Assembly (NCBI RefSeq): GCF_028476545.1
Contig: NW_026731916.1
Location: forward strand, 499,001 to 563,000
Length of the DNA stretch: 64,000 nucleotides
Direction of reading: 5' to 3'
Source: Physella acuta
Taxonomy: Eukaryota; Mollusca; Gastropoda; Physidae
The position numbers were made by a program, and so were the translations under genes. The notes under the pieces were generated by a model that had not been told where the DNA came from, did not search any database, and saw only the letters and a program-made list of their open reading frames with translations. Shown here in pieces: positions 1-11,430 of this stretch. Position 1 is the stretch's first letter, and the number at the start of each line of letters is the position of its first letter.

Positions 1-620
1 AACCCTACCCTACACCTTCCCCCTTGAAAGCAGCCTCCTCTTAGTTACCTTCCCCTACGTTTAAATTATCTGACCCTAATAACCGTCACTAAACCCAGCT
101 CCACGAATGTAAATATTTAGCGTGAACCACAGCTCACCAGACCATGTAGGGGTGGGTGTGATAGGGAGCGCGCTTGCAGCTTGTTTTCTAACGTCTCCCA
201 GAAGAGAATTATATATATACGAGCCGACCCGCGGTGTATCATACACCGCTATTTAGTTGTTGTTTATTCTCCTTTTCAGTAATTCATAATTTGTGAATCA
301 GACAGTACCAATTCTGCCACTAAAAATATTTGCCTTACAACACTAAACCCTCCCCCCCCCTGAATACAGCCTCCTCTTAGTTACCTCCCCTAAGTTTAAA
401 ACCGTTTCAAACTAAATTATCTGCCCCTAACAGCCGTCACCAAACCCGACTCTACGATTGTAAAATGTAAACAGCGTGAACCACAGCTCACCAGACCATG
501 TGGGGGGGGGGGGGGGTGGGGGTGGGTGGTGGTAGCGACAGAGATGAAGAGAGGAGATTGCAAGGCGCGTTTGCAGCTTGTTTTCTAACGGCTCCCAGAA
601 GAGAATTATATATATAGATT
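1..620. repeat. Duplicated repeat of about 230-280 bp (copies 1-227 and about 336-615)
   Basis: Both copies run from a C-rich start through CAGCCTCCTCTTAGTTACC, then GTGAACCACAGCTCACCAG, to CCCAGAAGAGAATTATATAT. They differ by small indels and a long G run in copy 2 (about 501-520). The insert at 228-335 splits them. No coding potential seen. The C-rich start resembles AACCCTA at base 1 but is not a telomere array. Confidence 0.7.
228..335 (-). mobile_element. Helitron-like 3' terminal piece
   Basis: Read on the minus strand this ends in a GC hairpin (GCGGTGTA..TACACCGC) followed by GGGTCGGCTCG and then T. That is the layout of a Helitron 3' end, but with CTCG where CTRR is usual. Related pieces lie at about 17,340-17,462 (+) and 34,325-34,412 (-). 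The second copy of the flanking repeat (about 600-615) reads ATTATATATATAG without interruption and acts as an empty site. Only about 100 bp is shared; the 5' limit is uncertain. Confidence 0.45.
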
Positions 621-2290
621 ATTTTAAGTTGTCATGTATATTTTGTTTAAAAATATGATGACCTCCCCTTAAGACAAAGATCAGCCATTATTTCTAAACG
701 AAACATTAGTCTCCACTCCATATGCATAACATTTAGATAGTCGTAAGGTTCTAAAAGAGAAATAAGCCGTATAGATGTTTTTTTAAAATTATGATGAGTC
801 GAGTTTTTTATATTTTTGTAAACAATCTCGACATATTTATCTCTATCGGAACGGCTTGTTTCGTGAAAAATCCTATTAAATGGCCAATTTCGTGAAGGAT
901 ATTTTTATGATTGCACGACAGCAAAATTGTGCGTGTGATGATGTGAAATATTCTTGCTGAAATGTAAAATAGTAACAAAATATTAACTTGGGATTTCACG
1001 TGAGCACTACGTCGGAAATGTTCATACAGTAGGGACACGGAAGGACACTAACTTCTATAACTAAACCCAATCAGGCGCTTCATAGGTACACCGTCGTAGT
1101 ATGACCTGCAGCGTCACAGCCTTCCCTATCAGCACTAAGGTGCATACATACGTTTTAAAGAGCACGCTATCTTATTGACACGGTGAAGACTTGGCAAAAC
1201 CGTATAGGGGAAGATCTCTGCGCTCTGCGGTAGTGTAACCGCTGGCGCCCTACGACGGCCCTGATACCTGGGTGGTCGTTGACATGATCTACCTCGCTAT
1301 TACATTGGTGCCTCCGAGATAAGTCTACTTAACTATTAAATTAGGGACATTGGGATTATCTACCTGAGTACTTCACCCCGTCGTAGACTTAATTTACCTC
1401 ACTATTACCTCAAGCGGCAGTATAGTCAACCCTCGCATTAAAAACTGGAATCCAAGACATATGGAGCTGGATTTGTTGACATTTACACAGCTCAATTCAA
1501 CCTACAACCCCCTCCCCCTCGCAGCCCCATGCACCGGGTAGATGATGCTTGTAAGCTGGGGATTGCAACCAATTTATCGATATGCTGATAGAGTTACCAA
1601 CTTAGAGATCCTTTAGCAGTGGCGTAGCCAGGATCGTCTCAAGGGGGGGGGGGTCCAATTTTTACCCGGGGACAAACTTTCGATTTGCACCCCCCTCAAA
1701 CTTTCGATTTGCATCCCCCCCCCTCAAACTTTCGATTTGCACCCTCCTCATACTTTTTATATATATACCGAGGGATCTATGGGGGTTTATTATGACCCCC
1801 CCTGCCTACGCCACTGTCCTTTAGGCAGCCCCTGCGACACTTCTGGTTCCAAGAGGTACAGGTAAAATCACGTGTCTAGGGTGCTTGGATTATTATTAAG
1901 GTATTATCCATTGATCTAGTAGAAATTGGTCATATTTATTTCATTTACGTATTCTATTTTAAATCAGTCGTTCTCTGTTGAGTACCTCATCTATATTTGT
2001 GACATTTGTATATTTTATAATATTGTGCTCTGTTCTACACCAACTTTGTTCTCTTTTTTACAATTTCCCACTGTGAAAGGAAAGCAGGGATATAGTATCT
2101 AAAGATCCACATATTTTATACAATTGCCGAGATTTCATTTATCAACTCGTATATTTCAGCCATTGCTCTGCATCTTGCTTCTTCATTAGGTTTCACGTTA
2201 GGTAAATACAACTTAACCTAACTTGTATTTGTAAGCTTTTTACCTAATGATATTTTAAAATATTTTATTCGACTTTTTTTTTCAAGTTTG
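620..2290 (+). repeat. Forward unit F1 of the 2-kb repeat array
   Basis: First recognisable unit of a dispersed or arrayed repeat (unnamed; no ORF). Shared blocks in order: an AT-rich start; GTGTGATGATGTGAAATATT; GAGCACTACGTCGGA; AATCAGGCG; TTTTAAAGAGCACGCTA; a run of short subrepeats of about 36-40 bp built on GATCTACCTCACTATTAC (about 1,285-1,430); CAACCCTCGC..GACATTTACACA; GCGACACTTCTGGTTCCAAG; GATCTAGTAGAAATTGGTC; GAGTACCTCATCTATATT; and TTCATTAGGTTTCA. It ends at a hinge TTTTATTCGACTT (about 2,266), degenerate here. A hAT MITE interrupts it at 1,617. Confidence 0.75.
1617..1816. mobile_element. hAT-type MITE (200 bp)
   Basis: Terminal inverted repeats CAGTGGCGTAGCCAGG and CAGTGGCGTAGGCAGG, flanked by a perfect 8-bp target duplication TCCTTTAG (1,609-1,616 and 1,817-1,824). 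That length is the hAT signature. The interior holds three copies of CAAACTTTCGATTTGCA separated by C runs. The sister array unit near 9,950 reads TTTCCTTTAGGCTACTCC without the insert, an empty site. Non-autonomous; no transposase. Confidence 0.9.
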
Positions 2291-2303
2291 TGTCTTTATT
2301 TAA

Positions 2304-4462
2304 CCCTTAAATGCATGACTTTTTAATAATGATTGAAAAAAATATTTTTATATTGTTTTGGTGGGTATATGAAGAGTATAGTCAAGTAAAAAAATATTTT
2401 TAGTTTAAACATGTTCTTTAATTAAAATCCGAAATGTTGCATGTCTGCAACATTATGTAGTAAGGTGATACTTTTTAAGACAGTTGTTGATCTTGTTACA
2501 ACAAAGATATATGTTGCACTTGTGGCAAACTGTTTGAGCTTGATGTGAATTTGCACCTGTCATTGCACTATTCCACGAGACTTAGTGTCCACACAGGTCC
2601 AGGAGATCCAGGGTCCATTCTGGTCCAGGATATCTAGGGTCCACACTGGTCCAGGGTCCACACTGGTCCATGAGATCCAGGGTCCACACTGGTCTTGTAG
2701 ATCCAGGGTCCAAACTGGTCCAGGATATCTAGGGTCCACACTGGTCCAGGATCCACACTGGTCCATGAGATCCATGGTCCACACTGGTCTTGTAGATCCA
2801 GGGTCCAAACTTGTCCAGGATATCTAGGGTCCACACTGGTCCAGGGTCCACACTGGTCCATGAGATCCAGGGTCCACACTGGTCTAGGATATCTAGGGTC
2901 CACACTGGTCCAGTATATCTAGGGTCCACACTGGTCCAGGATATCTAGGGTCCACACTGGTCCAGTATATCTAGGGTCCACACTGGTCCAGGATATCTAG
3001 GGTCCACACTGGTCCAGGGTATCTAGGGTCCACACTGGTCCAGGAGATCCAGGGTCCACACTGGTCCAGGATATCTAGGGTCCACACTGGTCCAGGGTAT
3101 CTAGGGTCCACACTGGTCCAGGAGATCCAGGGTCCACACTGGTCCAGGATATCTAGGGTCCACACTGGTCCGGGGTATCTAGGGTCCACACTGGTCCAGG
3201 AGATCCAGGGTCCACACTGGTCTTGTAGATCCAGGGTACACACTGGTCCAGGATATCTAGGGTCCACACTGGTCCAGGAGATCCAGGGTCAACACTGGTC
3301 TTGTAGATCCAGGGTCCACACTGGTCCAGGATATTTAGGGTCCACACTTGTCCAGGATATCTAGGGTCCACACTGGTCCAGGATATCTAGGGTCCACACT
3401 GGTCCAGGATATCTAGGGTCCACACTGGTCCAGGATATCTAGGGTCCACACTGGTCCAGGATATCTAGGGTCCACACTGGTCCAGAATATCTAGGGTCCA
3501 CACTGGTCCAGGATATCTAGGGTTTACACTGGTCCAGGATATCCAGGGTCCACACTGGTCCAGGATATCTAGGGTTTACACTGGTCCAGGATATCTAGGG
3601 TCTACACTGGTCCAGGATATCTAGGGTCCACAATGGTCCAGGATATCTAGGGTCCACACTGGTCCAGGATATCTAGGGTCCACACTGGTCCAGGATATCT
3701 AGGGTCCACACTGGTCCAGGAGATCCAGGGTCCACACTGGTCCAGGATATCTAGCGTCCACACTGGTCCAGGATGTCTAGGGTTTACACTGGTCCAGGAT
3801 ATCTAGGGTCCACACTGGTCCAGGATATCTAGGGTCCACACTGGTCCAGGAGATCCAGGGTCCACACTGGTCCTGGAGATTCAGGGTCCACACTGGTCCA
3901 GGAGATCCAGGAAGATACTCTGGATCACCAAGAGCATCTACTTCATATTATTCTTCACCTTGATTCACATTGATTTCTTAATGATTATGCTGAAACTAGA
4001 AGAAAAACAAGGTACTATATAATCACCAATGCTGATGTATAAAGTAAAAAAAAATAGTGCAAAAGTAGGTCAATTTGCATAACGTTGCAGCACTGCAACC
4101 AAAGTTTTGTGAAGATTTTAAAATAAATTATTAATTGATTTTCAAAACAACACATACAATATGTAATACATACCTTACGTTGTCAGAAACATATTTTTTG
4201 AAATTCCAAAACCAGTTTATTTGACTTTGATGAACTTTGAAACGCCAACCAAAAATGCTGATATAAAAAACCTTGTGATCATGCACACATTTGAGATCGG
4301 CTTGGCGGTAAAACAAATCTAGGTCACTTAGACATGCGCAAGCTGTAGGTTAACATTGTAGCAGTCAAACAACGTGATGCACAGAATAAAACATGTTTAG
4401 GCTAATATTTTATGGGAAGGTAACTGGTGTGTTGCAGATTTGTACCGGTATGCATTTAAGGG
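2304..4462. mobile_element. piggyBac-like MITE (2.16 kb) carrying a minisatellite
   Basis: Flanked by TTAA on both sides (2,300-2,303 and 4,463-4,466). Terminal inverted repeats are CCCTTAAATGCATGAC and CCCTTAAATGCATACC; the first 13 bp are identical. TTAA duplication plus CCC..GGG ends is the piggyBac superfamily signature. Subterminal short palindromes are visible (GTTGCATGTCTGCAAC near 2,436 and GTTGCAGCACTGCAAC near 4,083). About 60% of the element is a 26-bp minisatellite. No transposase ORF, so mobilised in trans if at all. It landed just past the hinge of array unit F1. Confidence 0.82.
2585..3911. repeat. 26-bp minisatellite inside the piggyBac-like MITE
   Basis: About 50 units built on GGTCCACACTGGTCCAGGAT plus ATCTAG. 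Variants: GAGATCCAG for GATATCTAG, CTTGTAGATCC, and shorter GGTCCAGGGTCCACACT units in the first third. Units after about 3,360 are more uniform. Open frames across it on both strands are products of the repeat, not genes. Confidence 0.95.
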
Positions 4463-4466
4463 TTAA

Positions 4467-4990
4467 TAAAATAAGGTGATTAAAATGAACTGTGTCAATG
4501 ATTAAGGGGAAATGGCATGCCCTAAAACTCTTTGTATTAAGTACAGGAAAAGTGCATTATCCAACTACTAAAAACTAATGATAGAAAAAATCTTTAGATA
4601 GGTAATTCCAGTTTCCCATAAAGTGATTACATGATACAAATGCTAATACTTGGTTGGCAGCGATGAGCCTAAACACTTCAAAAAAAAAAAAAATGAAAAT
4701 GATGAAAACAATGAACAATATATAATGAACCCCTGCAAGGGAGAGGAACATTATGTTAAAAAATACATTGAGATTACTATCTAAAAATGACATACAACAA
4801 ATATCTTTGACTTGTGTAAACAATGCATAAATAGCAGAAACAAAAAAGGACTTGATGTTACTGGAGAGGTATGCAGAAAATAAAATAATGTAATTAGTAT
4901 ATGAATGGCATGCACATCTGAACAGTCTAAAAATTGTATGTGCACATATTAAAATCTTACAGTACAATAAACAATGTAGGCTGATAACAT
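4467..4990. other. AT-rich spacer, nothing recognised
   Basis: Lies between the piggyBac-like MITE and the next hinge. An open frame on the minus strand (4,575-4,967) has no recognisable domain and the composition of random AT-rich DNA. No repeat block from the array was recognised. Confidence 0.6.
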
Positions 4991-7331
4991 TTTTATTCGA
5001 TTTGAATTTTTAAGTCTCTAGATAATTGATAGAAAATTCGAAACTGTAATCAAAATTTTCTATATATGTGGTAAAATTGTTTTAAGAAATGTATAATTTG
5101 CAGCAATAGAACATAATGTAATAATGTATTCAAATAACTGTATAATAATTTAATATATTTATTTTTAATATGTAATTAATATTACTATTAAATGTATTCT
5201 TTACAGTACATCGTTTTCATAATAGCACAATAGTTTGGGAGAAAAAATGTTTTTAATTCTAAACATGTTACTTAAATGATGGTTACGTGGATTAATTTCA
5301 CAAAAGTTAAGAACAAGCACATTCGCACTAGAATGAAAATTTTGCTTGCGATTTTTTAAAGAGCACGCTACATCATGGACACGGCGGCACACTACATGTG
5401 ATGACTTATCCGAACCAGAGGATGGACCCGGCACCCATGCGGCAATATCAACGAAGGCTCATAAGAGCGCCCATTGACGAACCAGATACCTGAGTGATCG
5501 TTGAGATTATCTACGTCACTATTAAACTCTGGGCGTCGACATTATCTACCTCACTATTACGTTCATGTCTTCGAGATGCTATACCTCACCATTACGCTTA
5601 GGTTATCAAAATGATCTACGTTACTCTTTCGTTCATGCGGTAGTTTGGTCTACCCTTGCCTGTTAAAGTAGGATCTAAGATATATAGCGCCGGATTTATT
5701 TACATTTACACATATGAGTACAATACCCCCCCCCCACAACTTCCGAGGGCAGATGAGGCTTGTAGACTTGGAAAAGCAACCAATCTAGATGAGAAAACTC
5801 CTAAATAAAACAGGGCGTGAAGCAGCTTAGCCGATATGATTACCAACTTTGATTTACTTTAGGCTACTTCCGCGACACTTCTGATTCCAAGCTTTGGTTA
5901 ACTTCTGTCATTTGGGTGCTTGGATTTACATTTAGCTACCATTCAATGATCTAGTAGACTATGGTCATGTTTACTTTATTTACCTATTGTTTTCTGATTA
6001 TTTAAGTTAATATTGAATCTAAGATGGGTACCTAAACTATAATTTTGACATCTGCATATATAATAATCTTGTGCTCTTAAAATTAAGTGAAAAATATCAC
6101 GGTGTAATTATATAGGCAATAAAAGGATAAAAAAATTAGTGTCTGGATCAGGTTAAAACATTACGGTATAATCACATAGGCAGGATATGACAGCTATTTA
6201 AAACAACTTTGGTCTATTAAACACAAGCAGTCGTTTGATCGGTGATGGTGGAAATACAGTTTTAAACAGCTGTTAGTGTTATGTTAAAGCCGCCGTTTAC
6301 CCGCAATAACAGATAGCTTATAATAAAATCAATGTGGTTCATTTTGTTTCAGTGATGTTCAAGTTACCATTAAACCACTATAACAGCTACGTTAATAAAA
6401 CAGTGACAATAATATCACATTAATTTCGTGATGTTGGTACACCAATGATCTCCATCACTATCATATTCAAGCGGCAATATGGTCAACCCTCGCCTCTAAA
6501 ACTTGAATCCAAGGACATATAGAGCTTGATTTGTTGACATTTACACAACTCAATTCAACCTCCCTACCCTACCCCGGGTAGATAAGGCTTGAAGGCTGGG
6601 GACTGCAACCTATTTTCGAGATGACGATAGAATTACCAACTCAGGAATCCTGTAGGCAGCTCCTGTGATACTTCTGGTTCCAAGTTGTACAGATTATATC
6701 ATGTGTATTGGGTTTAGGAATTTCATTGAGCTATCTTCCTAATAAAATAAAATTATCTAGATCTGAAAATATATTCAAAACTAAACTAAAACAACAATTA
6801 TTTAATGACCTCTCTAATTGACTCATTGAAACAATTCTCATTCATCTATGATATTCTTTTTTTTTTATCTCATTTTGTATGTTCACTGTTTCTCTGAAGA
6901 AGTTACAAGATTATATTTGACTGTTATAAATGAACCGTGGATTCTGTTTTTAATTTGTGTTATGCCTGGTTCAACAATAAAATCGTCAACTGCCCATAAC
7001 ACTGTTTTATTTGTTTATATTAAAACGGCCAATGTGAAAAAGGCCTTCGTGCCTACTATTGTTACCGTAATTGAATAAATGAATAAATGACTAGTAGAAA
7101 ATGGTCATAATATTTCATTTACATATTCTGTTTTAAATAAGTGGTGAAACTCGGATGAGTACCTCATCTATATTTATAATTTCTGTATATATAATAATAT
7201 TCTGCTGTTTTACATCAACGTTATTCTCATATTTACAATCTCATATTGTGAGGGGAAACAGGGATAGAGTATATAAACAATCGCAAATTTTATACAATCC
7301 CAGAGATATTTTTAAATATTTTATTCGACTT
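4990..7331 (+). repeat. Forward unit F2 of the 2-kb repeat array
   Basis: Begins at hinge TTTTTATTCGATTTGAATTT (about 4,989) and runs through the same blocks as F1. The GATCTACCTCACTATTAC subrepeats (about 5,490-5,650) and the GACATTTACACA block (about 5,698 and again about 6,536) are present, so the distal part is internally duplicated. It holds a LINE 3' end at 6,744-7,090. It stops at hinge copy TATTTTATTCGACTT (7,317-7,331), where a retrocopy inserted. Confidence 0.75.
6744..7090 (+). mobile_element. 5'-truncated LINE 3' end (CR1/L2-like)
   Basis: The first 81 bases encode the C-terminus of a reverse-transcriptase polyprotein, including SRSENIFKTKLKQQLFNDLS and then a stop, a typical ending for Jockey-superfamily LINEs such as CR1/L2. 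A 3' UTR follows, ending AAAACGGCCAATGTGAAAAA..TTGTTACCGTAATTG, then a short GAATAAAT repeat tail. A related UTR lies at 32,785-33,017. It interrupts the CTATCATCCAATGATCTAGT block of array unit F2, so it is younger than the array. Clade is inferred from the tail and C-terminal style. Confidence 0.7.
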
Positions 7332-7998
7332 AAGTTTTTTTTTTTTTTTACTGAATACCATTTTTGTTCACTGAAAATTAAAACAAAATGAATGTACATG
7401 GCTCAATATGACTGAGAAATGCATATTTTTATGCATAATGATTATTTACAAGATGAACACAACAAAAATCATGCAAAAAATAAGTTCAATTTCCAACTTC
7501 ATTTTCCAATAAAAGCATATTAGGAATTCCATTTGCTATGGGAAACTTTCGACCAGACTAAGGACAGATCCGTTCTCCCTCAATCACTTCGACCTGTAAT
7601 AGTGCATTATGAATTTTTTTAAGGAGATCCTCATCCTGTTGGTAGTTTTCTCCTTGTGCACTGGGCAAACCATCACCATGGCCAGTCTCAACAGCAGCTT
7701 GGTGAAGTGCATCCCAGTCTATCTTGGTTAATGTTCTCACAATGAAGGCTTGGTTGTAATCAACTTCTTTTACTTCAACCTTTTAGGGCACGATTTTCAG
7801 AGGGAATCCTTTAGTTACACCTTTTATAATATTTGATGTGAGCATGTTATGTGTAAGCAGCTTCATCTCAATATTTTGCGTTAACCTCCTCAGTTTTTAA
7901 ATAAATAGGTATCTGAAGTGTGAACAAATAGAATATTCAATATAGATCTAGATCTATTTATTGAACAAAAAATGTGAAGTTCAGGTTTGGTATTTTAC
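7332..7998 (-). pseudogene. TRMT112: TRMT112 processed retrocopy (coding remnant 7,486-7,866)
   Basis: TRMT112 is the small zinc-binding partner that activates several methyltransferases acting on tRNA, rRNA and release factors. The minus strand from ATG at 7,866 to TGA at 7,486 gives 126 codons, about family length. It starts MKLLTHNML and includes GFPLKIV, NQAFIVRTLTKIDWDALHQA, LLQVEVIEGERICP and FPIANGIPNMLL. There are no introns. Two codons are in-frame stops: one after KIVP, one after ICP where Glu is expected. A 15-base T run (7,335-7,349) is the poly(A) tail read from the other strand. The 15-bp direct repeat TATTTTATTCGACTT flanks it (7,317-7,331 and 7,999-8,013), as expected for LINE-driven retroposition. 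It is not functional as read. It lies in the hinge between array units F2 and F3. Confidence 0.9.
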
Positions 7999-9520
7999 TA
8001 TTTTATTCGACTTGAATTTTCAAGTCTCAAGATAATTGAACGTCAGAATTAAATAAATAAGATAGTTTTTTTCTAAAATGTAGTAAAAATGTTTTAAGAA
8101 ATGTATAGTTTACAATAATAATACATAACGTATTAAAATAATTGTAAAATAATGTAAAAGTTTTAATTTTCATTTATAATAAATATCTTAACACTATTTA
8201 CAATTAACAGTGCGTCGTTTTAATATTAACACCGTATTTTGGGGAAAAATTGTTTTTAATGAAAATTATTGATACTTAAATGCTGATTACGTGCATTAAC
8301 TTCACGAAAGTAAAGAACAAGTACATTCGTACGACAATAATATTTTGCGTGCGATGGTGTGAAATATTTTTGCCGAGATTAAAACTAGTAACAAAATATT
8401 AATCAGACTTTTATTTGAGCACTATGTCGGAGAATGTGCTGCCTTACGAACACAGTGGAACACGACATTGTATAACTTAACCGAATCAGGCGGGTCAGTC
8501 GGTAAACTGACGGTTATATGACCTCGTTGATCCCGTCTCTATTTAAATATTACTTTAATATTACATGTCGTCAAGATGATTGATCTCACTATTAATTAAT
8601 ATAGGACGTCGAAATGATCTTCCTCACTATTACGTCCAGGTAATGACCAAATTTGTTCTTTAAAACACATTAAGCCGTCAGAGCGGTGATGTTGAAAAAC
8701 ATATTTTAAATGATTTTAGTGTGATGTTAAATCCGCCGTTTACCCATAATAACAGTTAGCCCGTATTAAATTAAAACAACCGTTTATCCCTTATTTCAGT
8801 GATGTACAAGTTACCGTTTCACCGATATAGCAGCTACGTTAATACCACATCGAAACTTTTATCCCACACTCGATTGATGTCGTTATCCGTGAGATAAATC
8901 CTTTTATTGCAGCGTATGTGATAATAACGTAACGTTTATACGTGATCGATATCCTAATTCTTGAAATAAAATAACCACTTAATTCTAACACTAACAGGTA
9001 TCTAGTAAATTGAAAACAAAAATGTACCAGACAAGAGTATTGGGAGAAAAAAGCTACATAATATTATAATGTGAGGTGGGACACTACGTTCGATAACCGA
9101 ATCAGGCGCGTCAATTGTAGCCCCCAACGGTTGTATGGCCTGGAGCGTCCTGTGCTCTCTTAAGAGCACTAAGTTTTATACATTTGTTTTAAAGAGCACA
9201 CTACATCATGGACACGGCAGGACACTACATGTGATGACTTACCCGAACCAGCGGACAGACCCGGCACCCATGCGGCAATATCAACGAAGTCTCATGTGAG
9301 TGTCCACTGACGTACTTATACCGGAGTCGTCGTCGAGATAATCTACTCACTAAAACGTTTTGGTCATCGTGATGATCTACTTCACTATTACATGTGTCTC
9401 GTCGAGATAATGTACCTCACTAAAACGTTTCGGTCGTCGAGTTGATCTACCTCACTATTAAACTCGTGTCTTCCAGATTATCTATCTCACTATTACATGT
9501 ATGTCGTTGAGACGATCTAA

Positions 9521-9774
9521 GGGATGGAGTGGCCTAGCGGTAGAGAGCTGGACTGCTTACCCGTAAGTCTCCAGTTCGAATTCGTTTTCAAGTCAGTAGA
9601 CCGTCCCTGAGTTCACCCATCACTGATGGGTACCTAACTCACGTTAGGGTAAGTAAAGGCGGCTGGACATTGTTCTGACCACACTACCTCTTCATATGCC
9701 AAGGTCACAGAAACAAGTGAACTCTACTTACTTGCCCCATAAACCGTCTGGTTTGAAAGGGAACTTTACTTTAC
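9521..9774 (+). mobile_element. tRNA-derived SINE, nearly full length
   Basis: The head carries pol III A-box-like TGGCCTAGCGGTAGAG and B-box-like CAGTTCGAATTCG. The body reads CTGAGTTCACCCATC, GGGTACCTAACTCACGTTAG, GTAAAGGCGGCTGG, GACCACACTACCTCTTCA and ends AACTTTACTTTAC. Fragments of the same family are at 21,955-22,100, 22,325-22,490, 29,500-29,735, 40,435-40,612, 40,740-40,970 and 55,385-55,420. It interrupts the short subrepeats of array unit F3. No clear target duplication. Confidence 0.8.
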
Positions 9775-10147
9775 GTAGAGATGTGATACGGGTAGTATCA
9801 ACCCCCGCCCTTAAAAATGGGATCTAAGACATTTTACATTTACACAAATCAGATGAGGATTGTAAACTAGGAACAGCAACCTATCTAGCAACCTATCTAA
9901 ATAAAACAGGGGTGTAGCCCCTTAGGCGATAGAATTACCAACTTAGGTTTCCTTTAGGCTACTCCTGCAACTGTTCTGATTCCAAGCCCTAGATAACATC
10001 CTGTCCTTTAGGTGCTTGGATTTTCATTGAGCTATCAACCAATAATCTAGAAGACGATGTAATTATTTATTTCATTGACCTATTGCCGCCTGTTTCTTTA
10101 TCTAATATGTTAAATATAAGATGAGTACCTAAACTAGATTTGTGACA

Positions 10148-10150
<3 letters not shown>

Positions 10151-10219
<69 letters not shown>
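10151..10219. repeat. TA microsatellite
   Basis: Pure TA run in the first of two duplicated distal blocks of unit F3. Confidence 0.97.
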
Positions 10220-10221
<2 letters not shown>

Positions 10222-10361
10222 CTGCTTGGATTTTTATTTAGCTATCATCCAATAATCTAGAAGACGTTGGTCATATTTATTTTATTGACCTATTGCCGCC
10301 TGTTTCTTTAAGTAAATGTTGAATAGAAAATGAGTACATAAACTAGATTTGTGACAGTTGT

Positions 10362-10365
<4 letters not shown>

Positions 10366-10435
<70 letters not shown>
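10366..10435. repeat. TA microsatellite
   Basis: Second TA run, same position in the duplicated block. The open frame over it is an artefact. Confidence 0.97.
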
Positions 10436-10439
<4 letters not shown>

Positions 10440-10659
10440 TGATGTGCTCATTTCTACACTAACGTACATATTTTATTTAAATACACATATTTTATTTAAG
10501 ATACACATATTTTATACGATCCCCCAGATTTACTTATCTACACGTATAATTTGGCACTTGTTCTGTATCTTACTTCTTTATTAGGTTTCAAGCTACGGAA
10601 ATACAACTTTATCTAATTTGTATTTTTATGCTCTGTACTAAATGATATTTTTTTATATT

Positions 10660-11430
10660 TTATTCGACTTGAATTTTCAAGTCTCTAGATAATTGAATTC
10701 AAAACAACAAAAACATAATGTCAAAACATAATTTGCTATAAATCTAGTAAAAATGTATTAATAAATATATAGTTTTCTTTAATACAATATAATGTATTAA
10801 AATAATTGTCAAATAATTTAATTTTTTTTTCGTATAAAATAAATACCGTAATTATATTTACAATTTATACTATGATTTTTTATAATAACACATTATTTTG
10901 GGGAATATATGTTTTGAATTTAAAATATTGATACTTAAATGCTTATTACATGGATTAACTCCACACAAGATTAGAACAAGTACATTCGCACGAAAATAAA
11001 ATTGTGCGCGTGATGGTGTGAAATATTCTGGCTGATATTTAAAGTTGTAACAAAATATTCACTTGTGATTACACATGAGCATTATGTCGGACATTGTCCT
11101 GCAGTAGAGACACGGTAGGACACTACTTTCTATAACTTAACCAAATCAGGCGGGTCAGTCGGTACCCCGACGGTTATGTGATCCGGGGCGTACCGGGTTC
11201 TTGAACCAGGGATTTGAACTCGTGACTTCTAAAATAGCGTTCATAAGCTTTACAACCTGATTACGCGATTCCGTTAGAGGTTTAATTCGAGGTTTTAGAA
11301 GCAACGCCTAATCGTGATAGGAAGGATGTTTAAAAAATCTTTTTTTATTATTGTAGCAGTACTGTTGAAAGAATTGTTTAACCGTTAAGGATATTAAAAA
11401 CTTTTGAACAATGACAAGGTTCTCTATCAG
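10660..11430 (+). repeat. Forward unit F4, left arm next to the array centre
   Basis: From the hinge TTCGACTTGAATTTTCAAGT through GTGCGCGTGATGGTGTGAAA, GAGCATTATGTCGGACATTG and AATCAGGCGGGTCAGTCGGT. It continues into a stretch that pairs with the reverse half: GATAGGAAGGATGTT, TTAACCGTTAAGGA and CTTTTGAACAATGACAAG (to about 11,422). Around 11,197-11,280 (minus) there is a degenerate tRNA-like segment with B-box-like GAGTTCAAATCCC. It has a counterpart at about 12,725-12,790, so it belongs to the ancestral unit. Confidence 0.8.

Larger units (their letters stand above)
7999..10660 (+). repeat. Forward unit F3 of the 2-kb repeat array
   Basis: Starts with the best-preserved forward hinge, TTCGACTTGAATTTTCAAGT (8,007-8,026), and ends at the next hinge (about 10,660). 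It contains the GTGCGATGGTGTGAAATATT block (about 8,348), AATCAGGCG (about 8,485 and 9,103), and GAGCACACTACATCATGGAC (about 9,195). Subrepeats on CTACCTCACTATTA lie at about 9,325-9,510. The distal block from GCTTGGATTTT to GTACCTAAACTAGATTTGTG appears twice (10,013-10,150 and 10,225-10,355), each copy followed by a TA microsatellite. A SINE sits at 9,521. Confidence 0.75.

Noticed and set aside
1-20. AACCCTACCCTA at the window start as a chromosome end
   Set aside because: Only two imperfect units, and the same C-rich start recurs at about 345 as part of a dispersed repeat.
2560-3371. Repeat proteins with WTLDILDQCGP-like units
   Set aside because: Open only because the 26-bp minisatellite lacks stops; both strands are open.
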